Of a DNA stretch of 64,000 bases, positions 43,960 through 53,324 are shown in pieces. The first letter of the stretch is position 1. Each line of letters begins with the position of its first letter. This DNA is from Dyadobacter sp. CY345 (GTDB taxonomy: Bacteria > Bacteroidota > Bacteroidia > Cytophagales > Spirosomataceae): contig NZ_JAKFFS010000004.1 of assembly GCF_021502725.1 (NCBI RefSeq), forward strand, positions 434,001 to 498,000. Direction: 5' to 3'. The notes below the pieces were generated by a model that was not told the DNA's origin, searched no databases, and saw only the letters and a program-made list of their open reading frames with translations. A program made the position numbers and the translations under genes.

Positions 43960-44005
43960 AAAATGGAGAGGGAATAAGGTTGCAATCTTATTCCCTCTCC
44001 ATTTT
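43960..44005 (+). terminator. Perfect 19-bp hairpin terminator
   Basis: Arms 43960-43978 and 43987-44005 pair perfectly, ending in TTTT on the plus strand and mirrored by AAAA, with an 8-base loop. It separates the GlsB-like gene from the GH3-family gene. Confidence 0.85.
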
Positions 44006-44011
44006 ATTTGC

Positions 44012-44019
44012 TATTTTTG
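44012..44019 (+). promoter_or_regulatory. Putative -7 promoter box for the GH3-family gene
   Basis: TATTTTTG matches TAnnTTTG, 41 bases before the start codon and just past the terminator of the previous gene. Confidence 0.5.
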
Positions 44020-44059
44020 GCAAATTCCGGGAAGAATTTATACCAATAACCTGATTACT

Positions 44060-45616
44060 ATGAAGCTGGTTAATAATATGACTGTTTGGTTTTTGAAGCG
44101 CCGCTTTGAGAGAATCGAACAGTTTATGCAAAACCCCATTGAAACCCAGCAGCGTATATTTTCCGAACTTATTGAAACAGCGCGATATACAGAATGGGGA
44201 ACAAAATATAATTTTGGTCAGATAAAATCCATCAAAGAATTTCAGGATCAGGTTCCTGTTTCTTCTTATGAGGAGTTGTATCCATATATAGAGCGCGTTT
44301 TGAAAGGTGAGCCTAACGTATTATGGCCTTCTCAGATCGAATGGTTTTCCAAATCTTCGGGCACAACGAACGCCAGAAGTAAATTTTTACCTGTTTCTCC
44401 TGAGGCGTTGGAAGAATGTCACTATGAGGGAGGGAAGGATATGATGACTTTACTGATAAATAATCGTCCGGAAACCCGGGTTTTTGACGGAAAAGGACTT
44501 TCAATCGGTGGAACGCTGCATGCAAATCCATTCGATGACTACACCCAGGTTGGCGATGTTTCGGCTGTGATCATGCAAAATCTTCCGGCTTGGGGAGAAT
44601 TTATGCGGACGCCACCTCTGGAAGTGGCGCTCATGGACCATTGGGAAACCAAGCTTGAAAAAATGGCCTCCATTTGTTCACAGGAAAATGTAACCAGTAT
44701 TCTGGGTGTTCCCACCTGGACCATCGTCCTGCTGGATCAAATTCTGGAACTGACAGGCAAAAGTAATATGCTGGAAGTTTGGCCGGATTTTGAAGTATTT
44801 GTCCACGGAGCCGTTTCATTTGAGCCTTACCGGGATTTATTTACACAAAAATATTTTCCATCGGAGCAGGTAACTTATCTGGAAACTTACAGTGCTTCGG
44901 AAGGCTTTTTCGCCATTCAGGACGATCTGTCAAAAGTGGGTGAGATGCTGCTGATGCTGGATTATGGGATTTTTTATGAATTTCTTCCTATGGATGAAGT
45001 GGGAAAACCACATCCAAAAGCATTGTTGCTTGACGAAGTTGAAGTTGGTAAAAATTATGCACTGGTTATTTCCACCAATGCCGGTCTGTGGCGTTACCTG
45101 ATCGGAGATACTGTTAAATTCACTTCAAAATATCCATTCCGTTTAAAAGTGAGCGGAAGGACCAAACATTTTATCAATGCTTTTGGAGAAGAGGTAATTG
45201 TCGAAAATGCCGATCATGCCATAAAAGTTGCTTCTCAGAAAACAGAGTCGCTGGTTTCAAATTACACTGCCGGACCGGTTTATATGGGTGACGGCTCCCG
45301 TGGCCGCCATGAATGGATAATTGAATTTACAAAAGAGCCGGAAAATCGGGAAGAATTTATCCAGATACTCGATAAAACTTTGCGTGAGGTCAATTCAGAT
45401 TATGATGCCAAAAGATATAAAGATATGGCACTCTTGTCTCCATTAGTTCATTTTGCGCCTGTCAATACCTTCTATAACTGGATGTCGAAACGCAGGAAAC
45501 TGGGTGGTCAGAACAAAGTGCCAAGGTTAAGCAACGATCGGGTTTATCTGGAAGATTTACTGGGGCAGTCGGCTTTCGGCAGTCAGCAATCGCCTTCTGA
45601 CATAAGTCATTTATAA
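44060..45616 (+). CDS. GH3 auxin-responsive-promoter family protein
   Basis: A 518-residue member of the acyl-adenylate-forming GH3 family. Plant members conjugate amino acids to auxin or jasmonate; bacterial roles are unknown. The ATP-binding SSGTTNARSKFLP, the ETYSASEGFFA strand and RYLIGDTVKFTS with KVSGRTKHFINAFGEE are conserved. Family proteins usually end soon after the KLGGQNKVPRLSN segment; here the last residues, SAFGSQQSPSDISHL, are encoded by the arm of an intergenic palindrome, so the tail is probably a recent, non-functional extension. Confidence 0.88.
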   Translation: MKLVNNMTVWFLKRRFERIEQFMQNPIETQQRIFSELIETARYTEWGTKYNFGQIKSIKEFQDQVPVSSYEELYPYIERVLKGEPNVLWPSQIEWFSKSSGTTNARSKFLPVSPEALEECHYEGGKDMMTLLINNRPETRVFDGKGLSIGGTLHANPFDDYTQVGDVSAVIMQNLPAWGEFMRTPPLEVALMDHWETKLEKMASICSQENVTSILGVPTWTIVLLDQILELTGKSNMLEVWPDFEVFVHGAVSFEPYRDLFTQKYFPSEQVTYLETYSASEGFFAIQDDLSKVGEMLLMLDYGIFYEFLPMDEVGKPHPKALLLDEVEVGKNYALVISTNAGLWRYLIGDTVKFTSKYPFRLKVSGRTKHFINAFGEEVIVENADHAIKVASQKTESLVSNYTAGPVYMGDGSRGRHEWIIEFTKEPENREEFIQILDKTLREVNSDYDAKRYKDMALLSPLVHFAPVNTFYNWMSKRRKLGGQNKVPRLSNDRVYLEDLLGQSAFGSQQSPSDISHL

Positions 45617-45674
45617 GTATTAAAATTAATCCTCCATAAACAAGCCGATAGCCGACCGCTGACGGCCGAAAGCT
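45567..45674. repeat. GATAGCCGAC-type palindrome, copy 2, overlapping a gene end
   Basis: gctttcggcagtcagc (45572-45587) matches the inverse of gctgacggccgaaagc (45658-45673) at 15 of 16 positions; the right arm also contains gccgatagccgac as in copy 1 (13973-14043). The left arm lies inside the 3' coding end of the GH3-family gene, and the right arm ends 6 bases before the sbcC start. Confidence 0.65.
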
Positions 45675-45679
45675 ACATC

Positions 45680-48600
45680 ATGATTCCCAAGTATCTCAAA
45701 ATTAAAGGATTATACTCTTACCAGTCTGAACAGGAAATTCAATTTGATGCCTTGACAGATGCGTCGCTGTTTGGGATTTTTGGGGCAGTTGGCAGCGGGA
45801 AATCTTCAATTTTAGAAGCAATAACTTTTGCACTTTATGGCGATACGGAAAGATTAAACCGATCAGGTGACGATCGAACGTATAATATGATGAATCTGAG
45901 ATCCGATGATCTGCTGATTGATTTTGAATGTATTGCTGGAAAAACGGCAGAGCTTTACCGGTTTACAGTTAAGGGAAAAAGGAACAGTAAGAACTTCAAG
46001 GAAGTAAAAACTTTCGAAAGAAAAGCGTATAAATGGGTTGATGAGGCTTGGATGCCGCTTCCTGATGAAGAAAATGCTGAGCGGATTATCGGATTGAGTT
46101 ATGATAATTTTCGGCGAACGATCATCATTCCGCAAGGGCGTTTTCAGGAATTTATTGAGCTGAAAGATGCCGAGCGTACCCGGATGATGAAAGAGCTTTT
46201 TCAGCTTGAAAAGTATGATCTGAGCAGGAAAGTCGGAACGCTGAGCAAGCAAAATGACCTGGAACTTTCCAATCTGGATGGGCAGCTGATGAGCCTGGGA
46301 GAGGTTACGCAGGAAATGATGGCAGCTGAGGAAGTTAGGAGAGAAGAAATCAGAGCGGAAATAAACTCTGTCGCAGACGAACTTTTCATACAAACAGAAT
46401 TAGAAAATAATTATCAGAAAATAAAACAGATTGCTGAAAAATTAAATCAGCTCACCAGTCAGATTTCTGAGTTAGAATTCCGGAAGCTGGAAATGGAACA
46501 GAGAGAAGAAATGCTTCGGGTCTTTGAAATCTGTTCTTTACACTTCAAGTCACTTCTTGAAAGGAAAAAATCACTAGCTATTGGAATCGAGAGAGACAAG
46601 CTGACTTTTGAGACAAATTTCCGTAGAACCAACGAACTTGATTCTGCCCTGACGCGGCAGAAAGAGGTGATAGCCAGAATTCAGCCGCAATATGAGAAAC
46701 GTCAGGAATTGTTAGATGCTGCCGAAGAGCTGGGAAAAGTAATTCAGATTCTTGATAACAAAACGGCGCTTGAAAAAAATAAGAATTCACTTGTCAGAGT
46801 TGAGGCAAAACTGCTGGAAAAGGAAAAAGCCATTGAACTACTGAAAAAGCAAAAGCAACAAAAGGAAGAAGAGAATGATAAAAAGAAGGCGCTTCAATCT
46901 GATGTTCAGGAACTTAGTCAGGTAAATGTATGGTATACCAATCTGGATAGTCTCACAGAAAGCAGGTCAAATATCAAAAAAGAAGCCGACGATTTACTGG
47001 CTGAAATTGTAAAACAAAAAAGCATTTTACAAACAAGAATAGCAGAAGCAAATGAGACTTTTTCATTGAATATCCAGCCGGAATTTAATTTAGATACGAT
47101 TCAAAATGTGGTTTCTGAATTTTTATTAAATAATGAAAAAGAAAGTCAGGAGTTAAACAAACAACTGGTTTCTGCGAACACAAAACTGGCATTGCAGCAA
47201 TATGCCAGCAGCCTGGAAGATGGACAACCATGTCCGCTTTGCGGAGCAGAACATCATCCCGCGGTGCTTCATGCGGATAACACTGTTTTGGAAGACATTA
47301 AAAAAATTGAAGATCAGCGTCTTGTTTTAAACAGAACAGAACAATTAATCCGACAGTTTTTATCGCCGGTTGAACGTATTTTTAACCATATTGATAATCT
47401 TGAAACACAAAAAAGCGCTATCAAACAGCGTTGGATCGAAAATAAGGAGCGTCTTGAAAAACATGATAAAACATTCGTCTGGACAAAATTTGATAAAAAC
47501 AACCGCGAAGCTTTCGACAGACATTTCGAGCAGGTCATCAGAATTCAGGCTGAAATAAAAGATACGGAGGCTGCCGTGAAGCAGATTTCTCAGCAGATTG
47601 AAACAGAGACGAAGGAAAAATCTGAGAGGATCGAATTACCGCTTCAAAATTTGCGAAACGATATTCTAAGAATTGAAAACACGATCGATACCTTATCCGG
47701 CCAACTTGAAAAGGTTGATCTGAGTGAATTTACTGATCAGGAAAAGGATTCGATTTTAGAAAAAATACAGTTGCTTGAAAAACAGTATAAGGAATTGAAC
47801 CTGTTGTTTGAACAAACTGAAAAACAACTGGATGTTCTTGAAAAAGAAAAGGATATCATCGCCGGCAGCCAGCATATTTTACAGGAAACGCTTGACCGAA
47901 GCCGTCATGAGCTGTCTGTGACACAAGCCGAACTTGTTAATCATTTAACATTGTATCGGTTTGAATCAGAAGATTGGGTAAATGAAATGCTTCAAAGGCC
48001 AATCTCAATTGACCTGGAACGGAAAGCAATTGATGACTTCAAGAATACATTGAGTAATGCGCTGAGAGATCTTGAATTGTTGCAAAAGGAACATTTGGCG
48101 GAAGTGTATGACCCGGAAAAACATGCTGTTGTAACAATTAAAATGGAAGAATTAACAGCAGTTTTAAATAATAAAAGAAAAGAAGAGGGGCGTTTGGATG
48201 GCCTTATATCCAAAATGATTCAGGATCTCGCAAAAAAGGCAGGGCTTCTGAAAGAAAAAAGTCGTTTGCAGCTGCGTAAGGAACATCTGGACGATCTGGC
48301 CAAATTGTTCCGTTCGAGCGGATTTGTGGATTATGCGTCAAGTATTTATCTGCAAAATCTGATTCATGCTGCTAACGAACGCTTTCATCAGATGACGCAT
48401 CAGCAGTTGCATCTGGAGCTTGGCGAAGGAAATAGTTTTTGGGTAAGAGATTTGTTAAACGGCGGCCACATGCGATTATTAAAAACGCTTTCCGGCGGAC
48501 AGAAATTCCAGGCCGCGCTGTCGCTCGCGCTTGCTTTGGCTGATCATATTCACGTCAGAAATGAATCAAAACATAATTTCTTTTTCCTGGATGAAGGTTT

Positions 48601-48778
48601 TGGGTCGCTGGATAAAAATGCGTTGCAAACGGTTTTCGAAACCTTAAAATCTCTGCGAAAGGAAAACCGGATTGTCGGAATAATCAGCCACGTCGAAGAT
48701 TTACAACAGGAAATCCAAACTTATCTACGAATTGTTGAAAGCGAAGAGGGAAGCAAGATTGTAAGAAGCTGGGGTTAG
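45680..48778 (+). CDS. sbcC: SbcC/Rad50-like exonuclease ATPase subunit
   Basis: The ATPase and tether of the SbcCD nuclease, which opens hairpins and trims DNA ends. The 1032-residue protein has Walker A GAVGSGKSS (about 34-42), the Q-loop region PQGRFQEFI, a long antiparallel coiled coil, a zinc hook CPLCGAEHHP near 517, the signature LSGGQKFQAALSLALA near 937, Walker B FFFLDEGFGSLD near 968 and a switch histidine in GIISHVEDL. The nuclease subunit sbcD, normally adjacent, is not in this window. The only upstream space is filled by a palindrome. Confidence 0.92.
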   Translation: MIPKYLKIKGLYSYQSEQEIQFDALTDASLFGIFGAVGSGKSSILEAITFALYGDTERLNRSGDDRTYNMMNLRSDDLLIDFECIAGKTAELYRFTVKGKRNSKNFKEVKTFERKAYKWVDEAWMPLPDEENAERIIGLSYDNFRRTIIIPQGRFQEFIELKDAERTRMMKELFQLEKYDLSRKVGTLSKQNDLELSNLDGQLMSLGEVTQEMMAAEEVRREEIRAEINSVADELFIQTELENNYQKIKQIAEKLNQLTSQISELEFRKLEMEQREEMLRVFEICSLHFKSLLERKKSLAIGIERDKLTFETNFRRTNELDSALTRQKEVIARIQPQYEKRQELLDAAEELGKVIQILDNKTALEKNKNSLVRVEAKLLEKEKAIELLKKQKQQKEEENDKKKALQSDVQELSQVNVWYTNLDSLTESRSNIKKEADDLLAEIVKQKSILQTRIAEANETFSLNIQPEFNLDTIQNVVSEFLLNNEKESQELNKQLVSANTKLALQQYASSLEDGQPCPLCGAEHHPAVLHADNTVLEDIKKIEDQRLVLNRTEQLIRQFLSPVERIFNHIDNLETQKSAIKQRWIENKERLEKHDKTFVWTKFDKNNREAFDRHFEQVIRIQAEIKDTEAAVKQISQQIETETKEKSERIELPLQNLRNDILRIENTIDTLSGQLEKVDLSEFTDQEKDSILEKIQLLEKQYKELNLLFEQTEKQLDVLEKEKDIIAGSQHILQETLDRSRHELSVTQAELVNHLTLYRFESEDWVNEMLQRPISIDLERKAIDDFKNTLSNALRDLELLQKEHLAEVYDPEKHAVVTIKMEELTAVLNNKRKEEGRLDGLISKMIQDLAKKAGLLKEKSRLQLRKEHLDDLAKLFRSSGFVDYASSIYLQNLIHAANERFHQMTHQQLHLELGEGNSFWVRDLLNGGHMRLLKTLSGGQKFQAALSLALALADHIHVRNESKHNFFFLDEGFGSLDKNALQTVFETLKSLRKENRIVGIISHVEDLQQEIQTYLRIVESEEGSKIVRSWG

Positions 48779-48840
48779 GAATTGTCAGAACTTAACTGGT
48801 ATCTTTATGAGAATAATAATGCCATTTCATCCCTAGAAAC

Positions 48841-50040
48841 ATGCTATTTGAGAATTTTTACCATTCTCTTCAACAAAGAATTGAGTCCTTACTTGCGTCT
48901 GAAAAGTGGTTGTGGAAACTTGTTATTTTTTCCGTTTTCATTTCTCTGTTTCTTGCCTTTCCTCCATATTCTTTACTAGTTGACCATCTTAGTGTGCATG
49001 GCATGAAGCTCGATGCCTGGGTTTTTGTTCAAAACCAGAGTCAGGACCTTTTTCACCCTAAGGACATGGATTTCGATGTGCGGCGTGAAAATATGATTTT
49101 TCGATGGGTTTTGCCAGCTTTGTCCTTGATCACCGGGCATAACATTGTGCTCATTGTGTTACTTCAATCATTTCTCGGGGTTTTATTTATTCATAAGGTC
49201 GGGCAATGGGTTTATCTTATATCAAAAGATAAAATCACAACCAGCCTGTTTGTAGTTGCCATTGCTAATATTTTTGTTTGTGTCTGGACTTTCGCAGATA
49301 TTTATGGTTATGGCGATGGTTTTGCTTATTTTTTTCTACTGATTGCACTTTTTAGCCGGCATGCACTTATCGCCTTTTTTGCCTTACAGATTGCTTTTTT
49401 TACAGACGAACGCGCAGTGATCGCAGGAGGTTATTTATTGCTATTTCATATTGTAAAAAATGCATTTGAAAAAAATGAATTCGATTTTTCAGCGATAATT
49501 AAAAATGCATTTTCCGGAAAAAATTTAACTGTTTGGGTGGCCTGGGCCGTATATTTTGCAATCAGGTTTTATGTACAAAAGAAATATTTCCCAAACCACA
49601 GCTACTCCACTTTGGGAACTCCTGTATTATTTGCTGACGCGCACAGACATGGCCTGGGTAGCAGTTTGTGGACAGCATTTGAGGGTATGTGGATATTGAT
49701 GGGGGCAGCTATTTTATCGTTGTCGCTTCAAAGACATTATTTGTTAATATTGACATTAACTTTTGGCTTCGTAATTTTAGTTGCGTCAGGAATTTATGTA
49801 CATGATATTGACCGGGCATTGTCATACGGATTTCCGTTTTTGCTTATATCAATTTATATACTTTTTCAGACGGCATCAATGCGGTCAATAAGGGTAATAT
49901 TATTTTTTACTGCAATAGTTTGTGTAAGTCATCCCATGATTTATTACATGGGTTACAACAGAGTGCTGTGGCTGGAACCGTTTCCATTAAAAATATTTAT
50001 GCTTCTGGACCATTGGATGCACTGGAATCTGTTTAATTAA
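48841..50040 (+). CDS. Polytopic membrane protein, possibly glycan-related
   Basis: A 399-residue protein with roughly ten hydrophobic helices (for example LVIFSVFISLFLAFPPYSLL and VLFLLIS-like segments). A charged loop follows the first helix (DHLSVHGMKLDAWVF, NQSQDLFHPKDMDFD), with acidic residues as in GT-C mannosyltransferases, but no decisive motif is present. It lies just before the amino-sugar/glycosyltransferase operon, so a role in polysaccharide assembly is possible by context only. The start at 48841 is preferred to an overlapping short frame at 48782. Confidence 0.55.
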   Translation: MLFENFYHSLQQRIESLLASEKWLWKLVIFSVFISLFLAFPPYSLLVDHLSVHGMKLDAWVFVQNQSQDLFHPKDMDFDVRRENMIFRWVLPALSLITGHNIVLIVLLQSFLGVLFIHKVGQWVYLISKDKITTSLFVVAIANIFVCVWTFADIYGYGDGFAYFFLLIALFSRHALIAFFALQIAFFTDERAVIAGGYLLLFHIVKNAFEKNEFDFSAIIKNAFSGKNLTVWVAWAVYFAIRFYVQKKYFPNHSYSTLGTPVLFADAHRHGLGSSLWTAFEGMWILMGAAILSLSLQRHYLLILTLTFGFVILVASGIYVHDIDRALSYGFPFLLISIYILFQTASMRSIRVILFFTAIVCVSHPMIYYMGYNRVLWLEPFPLKIFMLLDHWMHWNLFN

Positions 50041-50181
50041 TTATAAATTACATTTAAGAAATAATTTACTGGTTCATAAAAAATTTGTATATAAAAATTA
50101 ATACAATTTATTTCGGAACTTTGTTGTATCCTGATTACCAACTCATAACACACTGTCTCATCATAAAATTAACCCACCCCT

Positions 50182-50571
50182 ATGCCAAAATTATTACAAT
50201 TAGACACCTTTCAGTCTGATGCCGGGAATCTGACTGTATTTGAAAAGTTAATTCCCGGAACAATCAAACGAGTTTTTTATATCTACGGAGCAACTGATTC
50301 CAGCCGTGGAGGGCATAGGCACCATAAATCGTGGAATGCTTTAATCTGTCTGCATGGAAGTTGCCATATTTACAATAACGATGGTTTCAGTGAAGAAAAC
50401 TTTACACTGGACAATCCCAGAACCTGTCTGATCCTTGAACCAAAAGACTGGCATATCATGGACTCATTTTCAGAAGACTGTATACTTTTGGTATTGTCAA
50501 ATGAGTACTATGACAGAGCTGATTACATCGATCAGCCTTATCTATTGCAATCGCAACAAGTAACTGTATGA
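50182..50571 (+). CDS. fdtA: dTDP-4-oxo-6-deoxyglucose 3,4-ketoisomerase-like cupin (FdtA family)
   Basis: FdtA-type enzymes convert dTDP-4-keto-6-deoxyglucose to the 3-keto sugar, the substrate for 3-amino-sugar formation. The 129-residue cupin has [10 protein letters not shown], with the catalytic and structural histidines at about 45-48, and ends with [14 protein letters not shown], typical of the WxcM/FdtA group. The next gene encodes a matching aminotransferase with a 4-base overlap, supporting the assignment. Confidence 0.8.
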   Translation: MPKLLQLDTFQSDAGNLTVFEKLIPGTIKRVFYIYGATDSSRGGHRHHKSWNALICLHGSCHIYNNDGFSEENFTLDNPRTCLILEPKDWHIMDSFSEDCILLVLSNEYYDRADYIDQPYLLQSQQVTV

Positions 50572-51659
50572 TTCCATTTTTGGATTTGAATCAAATCAAT
50601 AAGCCCTATTTACCGGCTATTGAGGAGGCTTCATTGCGCGTTTTGCGTTCTGGTTGGTATATCTTGGGTAACGAGTTAAAATCATTTGAAACAGCATTTG
50701 CTAATTATTGTCAGGTAAGGTATTGTATAGGTGTCGCAAACGGCCTGGATGCCATAGGACTCATTTTACGCGCTTATGAATTCCCGGAAAAGAGCGAAAT
50801 AATTGTACCTGCCAATACGTATATAGCATCAGTGTTACCGGTTAGTTACTTAAATTTAATTCCTGTTTTTGTTGAGCCGGATCCATATTCAATGCTGATT
50901 GATCCGGCAAAAATAGAGGAGAAAATCACTTCAGAAACCAGAGCAATTCTATGCGTCGACCTTTATGGACGAAGCTGCGAAATGCTTGAGATTGCTGCTT
51001 TGGCTAAAAAGTATAATTTAAAAGTAATAACCGACGCTGCGCAAGCACACGGAGCCATATATGACGGGCAAAAAGTTGGGGGGATAGCAGATGCAACGGC
51101 TTTTAGTTTTTATCCTACAAAAAACCTTGGCGCACTTGGCGACGCCGGAGCTATTACAACAAACGATCCTTTACTAGCTGAGCGAATAACTTATCTGCGG
51201 AATTATGGTTCAAAAGAAAGGTATAAAAATGAATTTCAGGGGGTTAACAGCCGGCTCGATGAAATTCAGGCAGCTATTCTGAATGTTAAATTGCCGTTTT
51301 TAGAAGCCGAGAATGCGAGGAGACGGGATATTGCGAGACGTTACCTGGCGGAAATTAAACTACCGGATTTAGTCTTACCTCCTGACGATCGGATCGATCA
51401 GGACGCCTGGCATTTATTTGTAGTGAGACATCCGGATCGTGCGGCTTTCACAGGATATCTGGATCAAATGGGCGTACAAACTAATGTTCACTATCCGTTA
51501 CCGATCCATAAGCAAAAGGCTTATGCCACAATAAATCATTATAACTTGCCAATTACGGAGGAAATTCATCAAAGGGTAATCAGTTTGCCATTGAATCCGG
51601 TATTGTCAGATGAGGAAGTGTCGCACATTATCGAGACGGTCAACAAATATCAGCAATGA
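50568..51659 (+). CDS. fdtB: DegT/DnrJ/EryC1-family sugar aminotransferase (FdtB-like)
   Basis: A 363-residue PLP aminotransferase that would aminate the 3-keto sugar made by the preceding enzyme. Family marks: [11 protein letters not shown] near the N-terminus, DAAQAHGA, the PLP lysine in [14 protein letters not shown] (K185) and the [14 protein letters not shown] segment with [12 protein letters not shown]. It overlaps both fdtA and the following glycosyltransferase gene by 4 bases (ATGA), so the operon is tightly coupled. The product would be a 3-amino-3,6-dideoxyhexose nucleotide. Confidence 0.86.
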   Translation: MIPFLDLNQINKPYLPAIEEASLRVLRSGWYILGNELKSFETAFANYCQVRYCIGVANGLDAIGLILRAYEFPEKSEIIVPANTYIASVLPVSYLNLIPVFVEPDPYSMLIDPAKIEEKITSETRAILCVDLYGRSCEMLEIAALAKKYNLKVITDAAQAHGAIYDGQKVGGIADATAFSFYPTKNLGALGDAGAITTNDPLLAERITYLRNYGSKERYKNEFQGVNSRLDEIQAAILNVKLPFLEAENARRRDIARRYLAEIKLPDLVLPPDDRIDQDAWHLFVVRHPDRAAFTGYLDQMGVQTNVHYPLPIHKQKAYATINHYNLPITEEIHQRVISLPLNPVLSDEEVSHIIETVNKYQQ

Positions 51660-52573
51660 AATTATCAGTTGTTATTCCGGTTTACAACAGCGAAGCGAAT
51701 ATTGCTTCACTGATAGAAAAATTGCAGCTAGCCTTAGATGAAATATCTTTCGAAATTGTGTTGGTCAATGATGGAAGCAGGGATAACTCTGAACGCATTT
51801 GCACACGATTGGCGAAAGAATTTGATAATGTCCGGTTTATTTCACTACGCAGAAATTATGGAGAATTCAATGCTGTCATGTGCGGATTGAACTGGACAAA
51901 AGGAGAGTTTTGCGTAATGATCGATGATGATTTTCAGAACCCGCCGGAAGAAATATTAAAGCTTGTCGAAGTCGCTGAAAAAGGTGATTTCGATGTTGTT
52001 TACACATATTATTCAAAAAAAGAACATGCAGTTTACCGGAATCTCGGCAGCCGGCTTGTGAACTGGATTACTACTTATTCGATCAAAAAACCTAAGGATT
52101 TATATTTATCGAGTTTTAAGTTGATCCGGAAAGAGGTTGTTGACGAAATCATAAAGTATCAGGGGCCTTATCCGTACATCGATGGTTTAATTTTTCGTAT
52201 AACCAAAAATATTGGCACGGTTCAGGTTTTGCATAAAAAGCGTGAAGAAGGCGTGTCCAACTATACCTGGCGGAAATTAATCTCTTTGTTTTTAAATATT
52301 CTTTTTTGCTATTCTTCCCTTCCTATCCGGGTTTTTATGCCAATCGGCGTGGGTTTATTCGGACTTGGTTTTGTGCTTCTCACCTTTTTATTCTGTCAAT
52401 GGCTGATTGGTCCGGATCCAAAAGGCTGGCAGGTTGTCACGGCAGCCATGATTTTCATCGGTGGTATTCAATGCACTTTATTAAGCGTTCTGGGGGAATA
52501 TATCGGCAAAAGTTTTATGGCTCAGAGTGGTCAGCCTCAATATGTTATAAAATATAATAGTGGCAATGATTGA
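51656..52573 (+). CDS. Family 2 glycosyltransferase (DPM1/GtrB type)
   Basis: A 305-residue enzyme that moves a sugar from a nucleotide to a polyprenyl-phosphate or glycan. The GT-A domain shows [12 protein letters not shown], the [10 protein letters not shown] loop and the metal-binding [14 protein letters not shown]; two C-terminal membrane helices (about 230-290, [20 protein letters not shown] and [19 protein letters not shown]) are as in GtrB. Coupled by a 4-base overlap to fdtB and by an 8-base overlap to the methyltransferase. Confidence 0.9.
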   Translation: MKLSVVIPVYNSEANIASLIEKLQLALDEISFEIVLVNDGSRDNSERICTRLAKEFDNVRFISLRRNYGEFNAVMCGLNWTKGEFCVMIDDDFQNPPEEILKLVEVAEKGDFDVVYTYYSKKEHAVYRNLGSRLVNWITTYSIKKPKDLYLSSFKLIRKEVVDEIIKYQGPYPYIDGLIFRITKNIGTVQVLHKKREEGVSNYTWRKLISLFLNILFCYSSLPIRVFMPIGVGLFGLGFVLLTFLFCQWLIGPDPKGWQVVTAAMIFIGGIQCTLLSVLGEYIGKSFMAQSGQPQYVIKYNSGND

Positions 52574-53324
52574 TAACCGGGAGGAATACAAAAGTATGTT
52601 TGAGGTAGAGCAAAAGCTCTGGTGGTACCAAATTCTGCATGAACGCGTTCTTTATCAGATCAAAAAACAATTTGCGCAGAAAAAGGAAGTAGCAATTCTC
52701 GATGCTGCATGTGGTACGGGCGGACTTTTATCCTATTTAAAACAAAACGGATTTCAGAACTTAACCGGTTTTGATTATTCACGGTATGCGATTGAGTTTT
52801 CAAAAGAAAGGAATCTCGACGTGAGTTTTGGTGATCTTAAAAATGTCGATGATTTCCGAAAGACTGATCGGTATGACGTGATATGCTGTAATGACGCTTT
52901 GTATTTCCTGGATGATCAGCAGATTATTAATGCATTACAGGTCTTCAAAAAACGGCTTAACCCGAATGGGATAATTTTGATCAATATTCATGCGCATGAA
53001 GCCTTTGCTGGCACGCATGATGTGGCCGTAGGAAGTTCGAGAAGGTTTGTTTTGAAGGATTTTAAAAAATATGCACAAGCCGCGGGACTAACAATTTCTT
53101 ATAATACCTACTGGCCATTTTTCCTTTCAATGCCAATCTGGGTAGTACGCAAATGGCAGCGATATCAGATGCGATCGGGAAAGGTGAATACTGCGGAGCT
53201 GCATTCGGACGTAAGTTATCCGGGAGATTTTATTAACGGGGTTTTAAAAACCATCACGAAAATGGAAGGGACATTTCTGCCATCAGCTCCCTTTGGAAGT
53301 TCTTTGTTTATGGTTTTGAAATAA
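52566..53324 (+). CDS. Class I SAM-dependent methyltransferase
   Basis: A 252-residue methyltransferase. The SAM-binding loop is ILDAACGTGGLLSYL, followed by LTGFDYSRYAIEFSKERNL and DVICCNDALYFLDD. The ATG at 52566 overlaps the previous stop by 8 bases and is preferred to a GTG at 52560. By its place in the operon it may methylate the amino sugar or an N-acyl position, but the substrate is not evident. Its 3' end overlaps the convergent symporter gene by 17 bases. Confidence 0.85.
   Translation: MIDNREEYKSMFEVEQKLWWYQILHERVLYQIKKQFAQKKEVAILDAACGTGGLLSYLKQNGFQNLTGFDYSRYAIEFSKERNLDVSFGDLKNVDDFRKTDRYDVICCNDALYFLDDQQIINALQVFKKRLNPNGIILINIHAHEAFAGTHDVAVGSSRRFVLKDFKKYAQAAGLTISYNTYWPFFLSMPIWVVRKWQRYQMRSGKVNTAELHSDVSYPGDFINGVLKTITKMEGTFLPSAPFGSSLFMVLK

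Noticed and set aside
48782..48979. A 65-codon frame before the membrane protein
   Set aside because: It overlaps the longer hydrophobic frame from 48841 and has no independent support.
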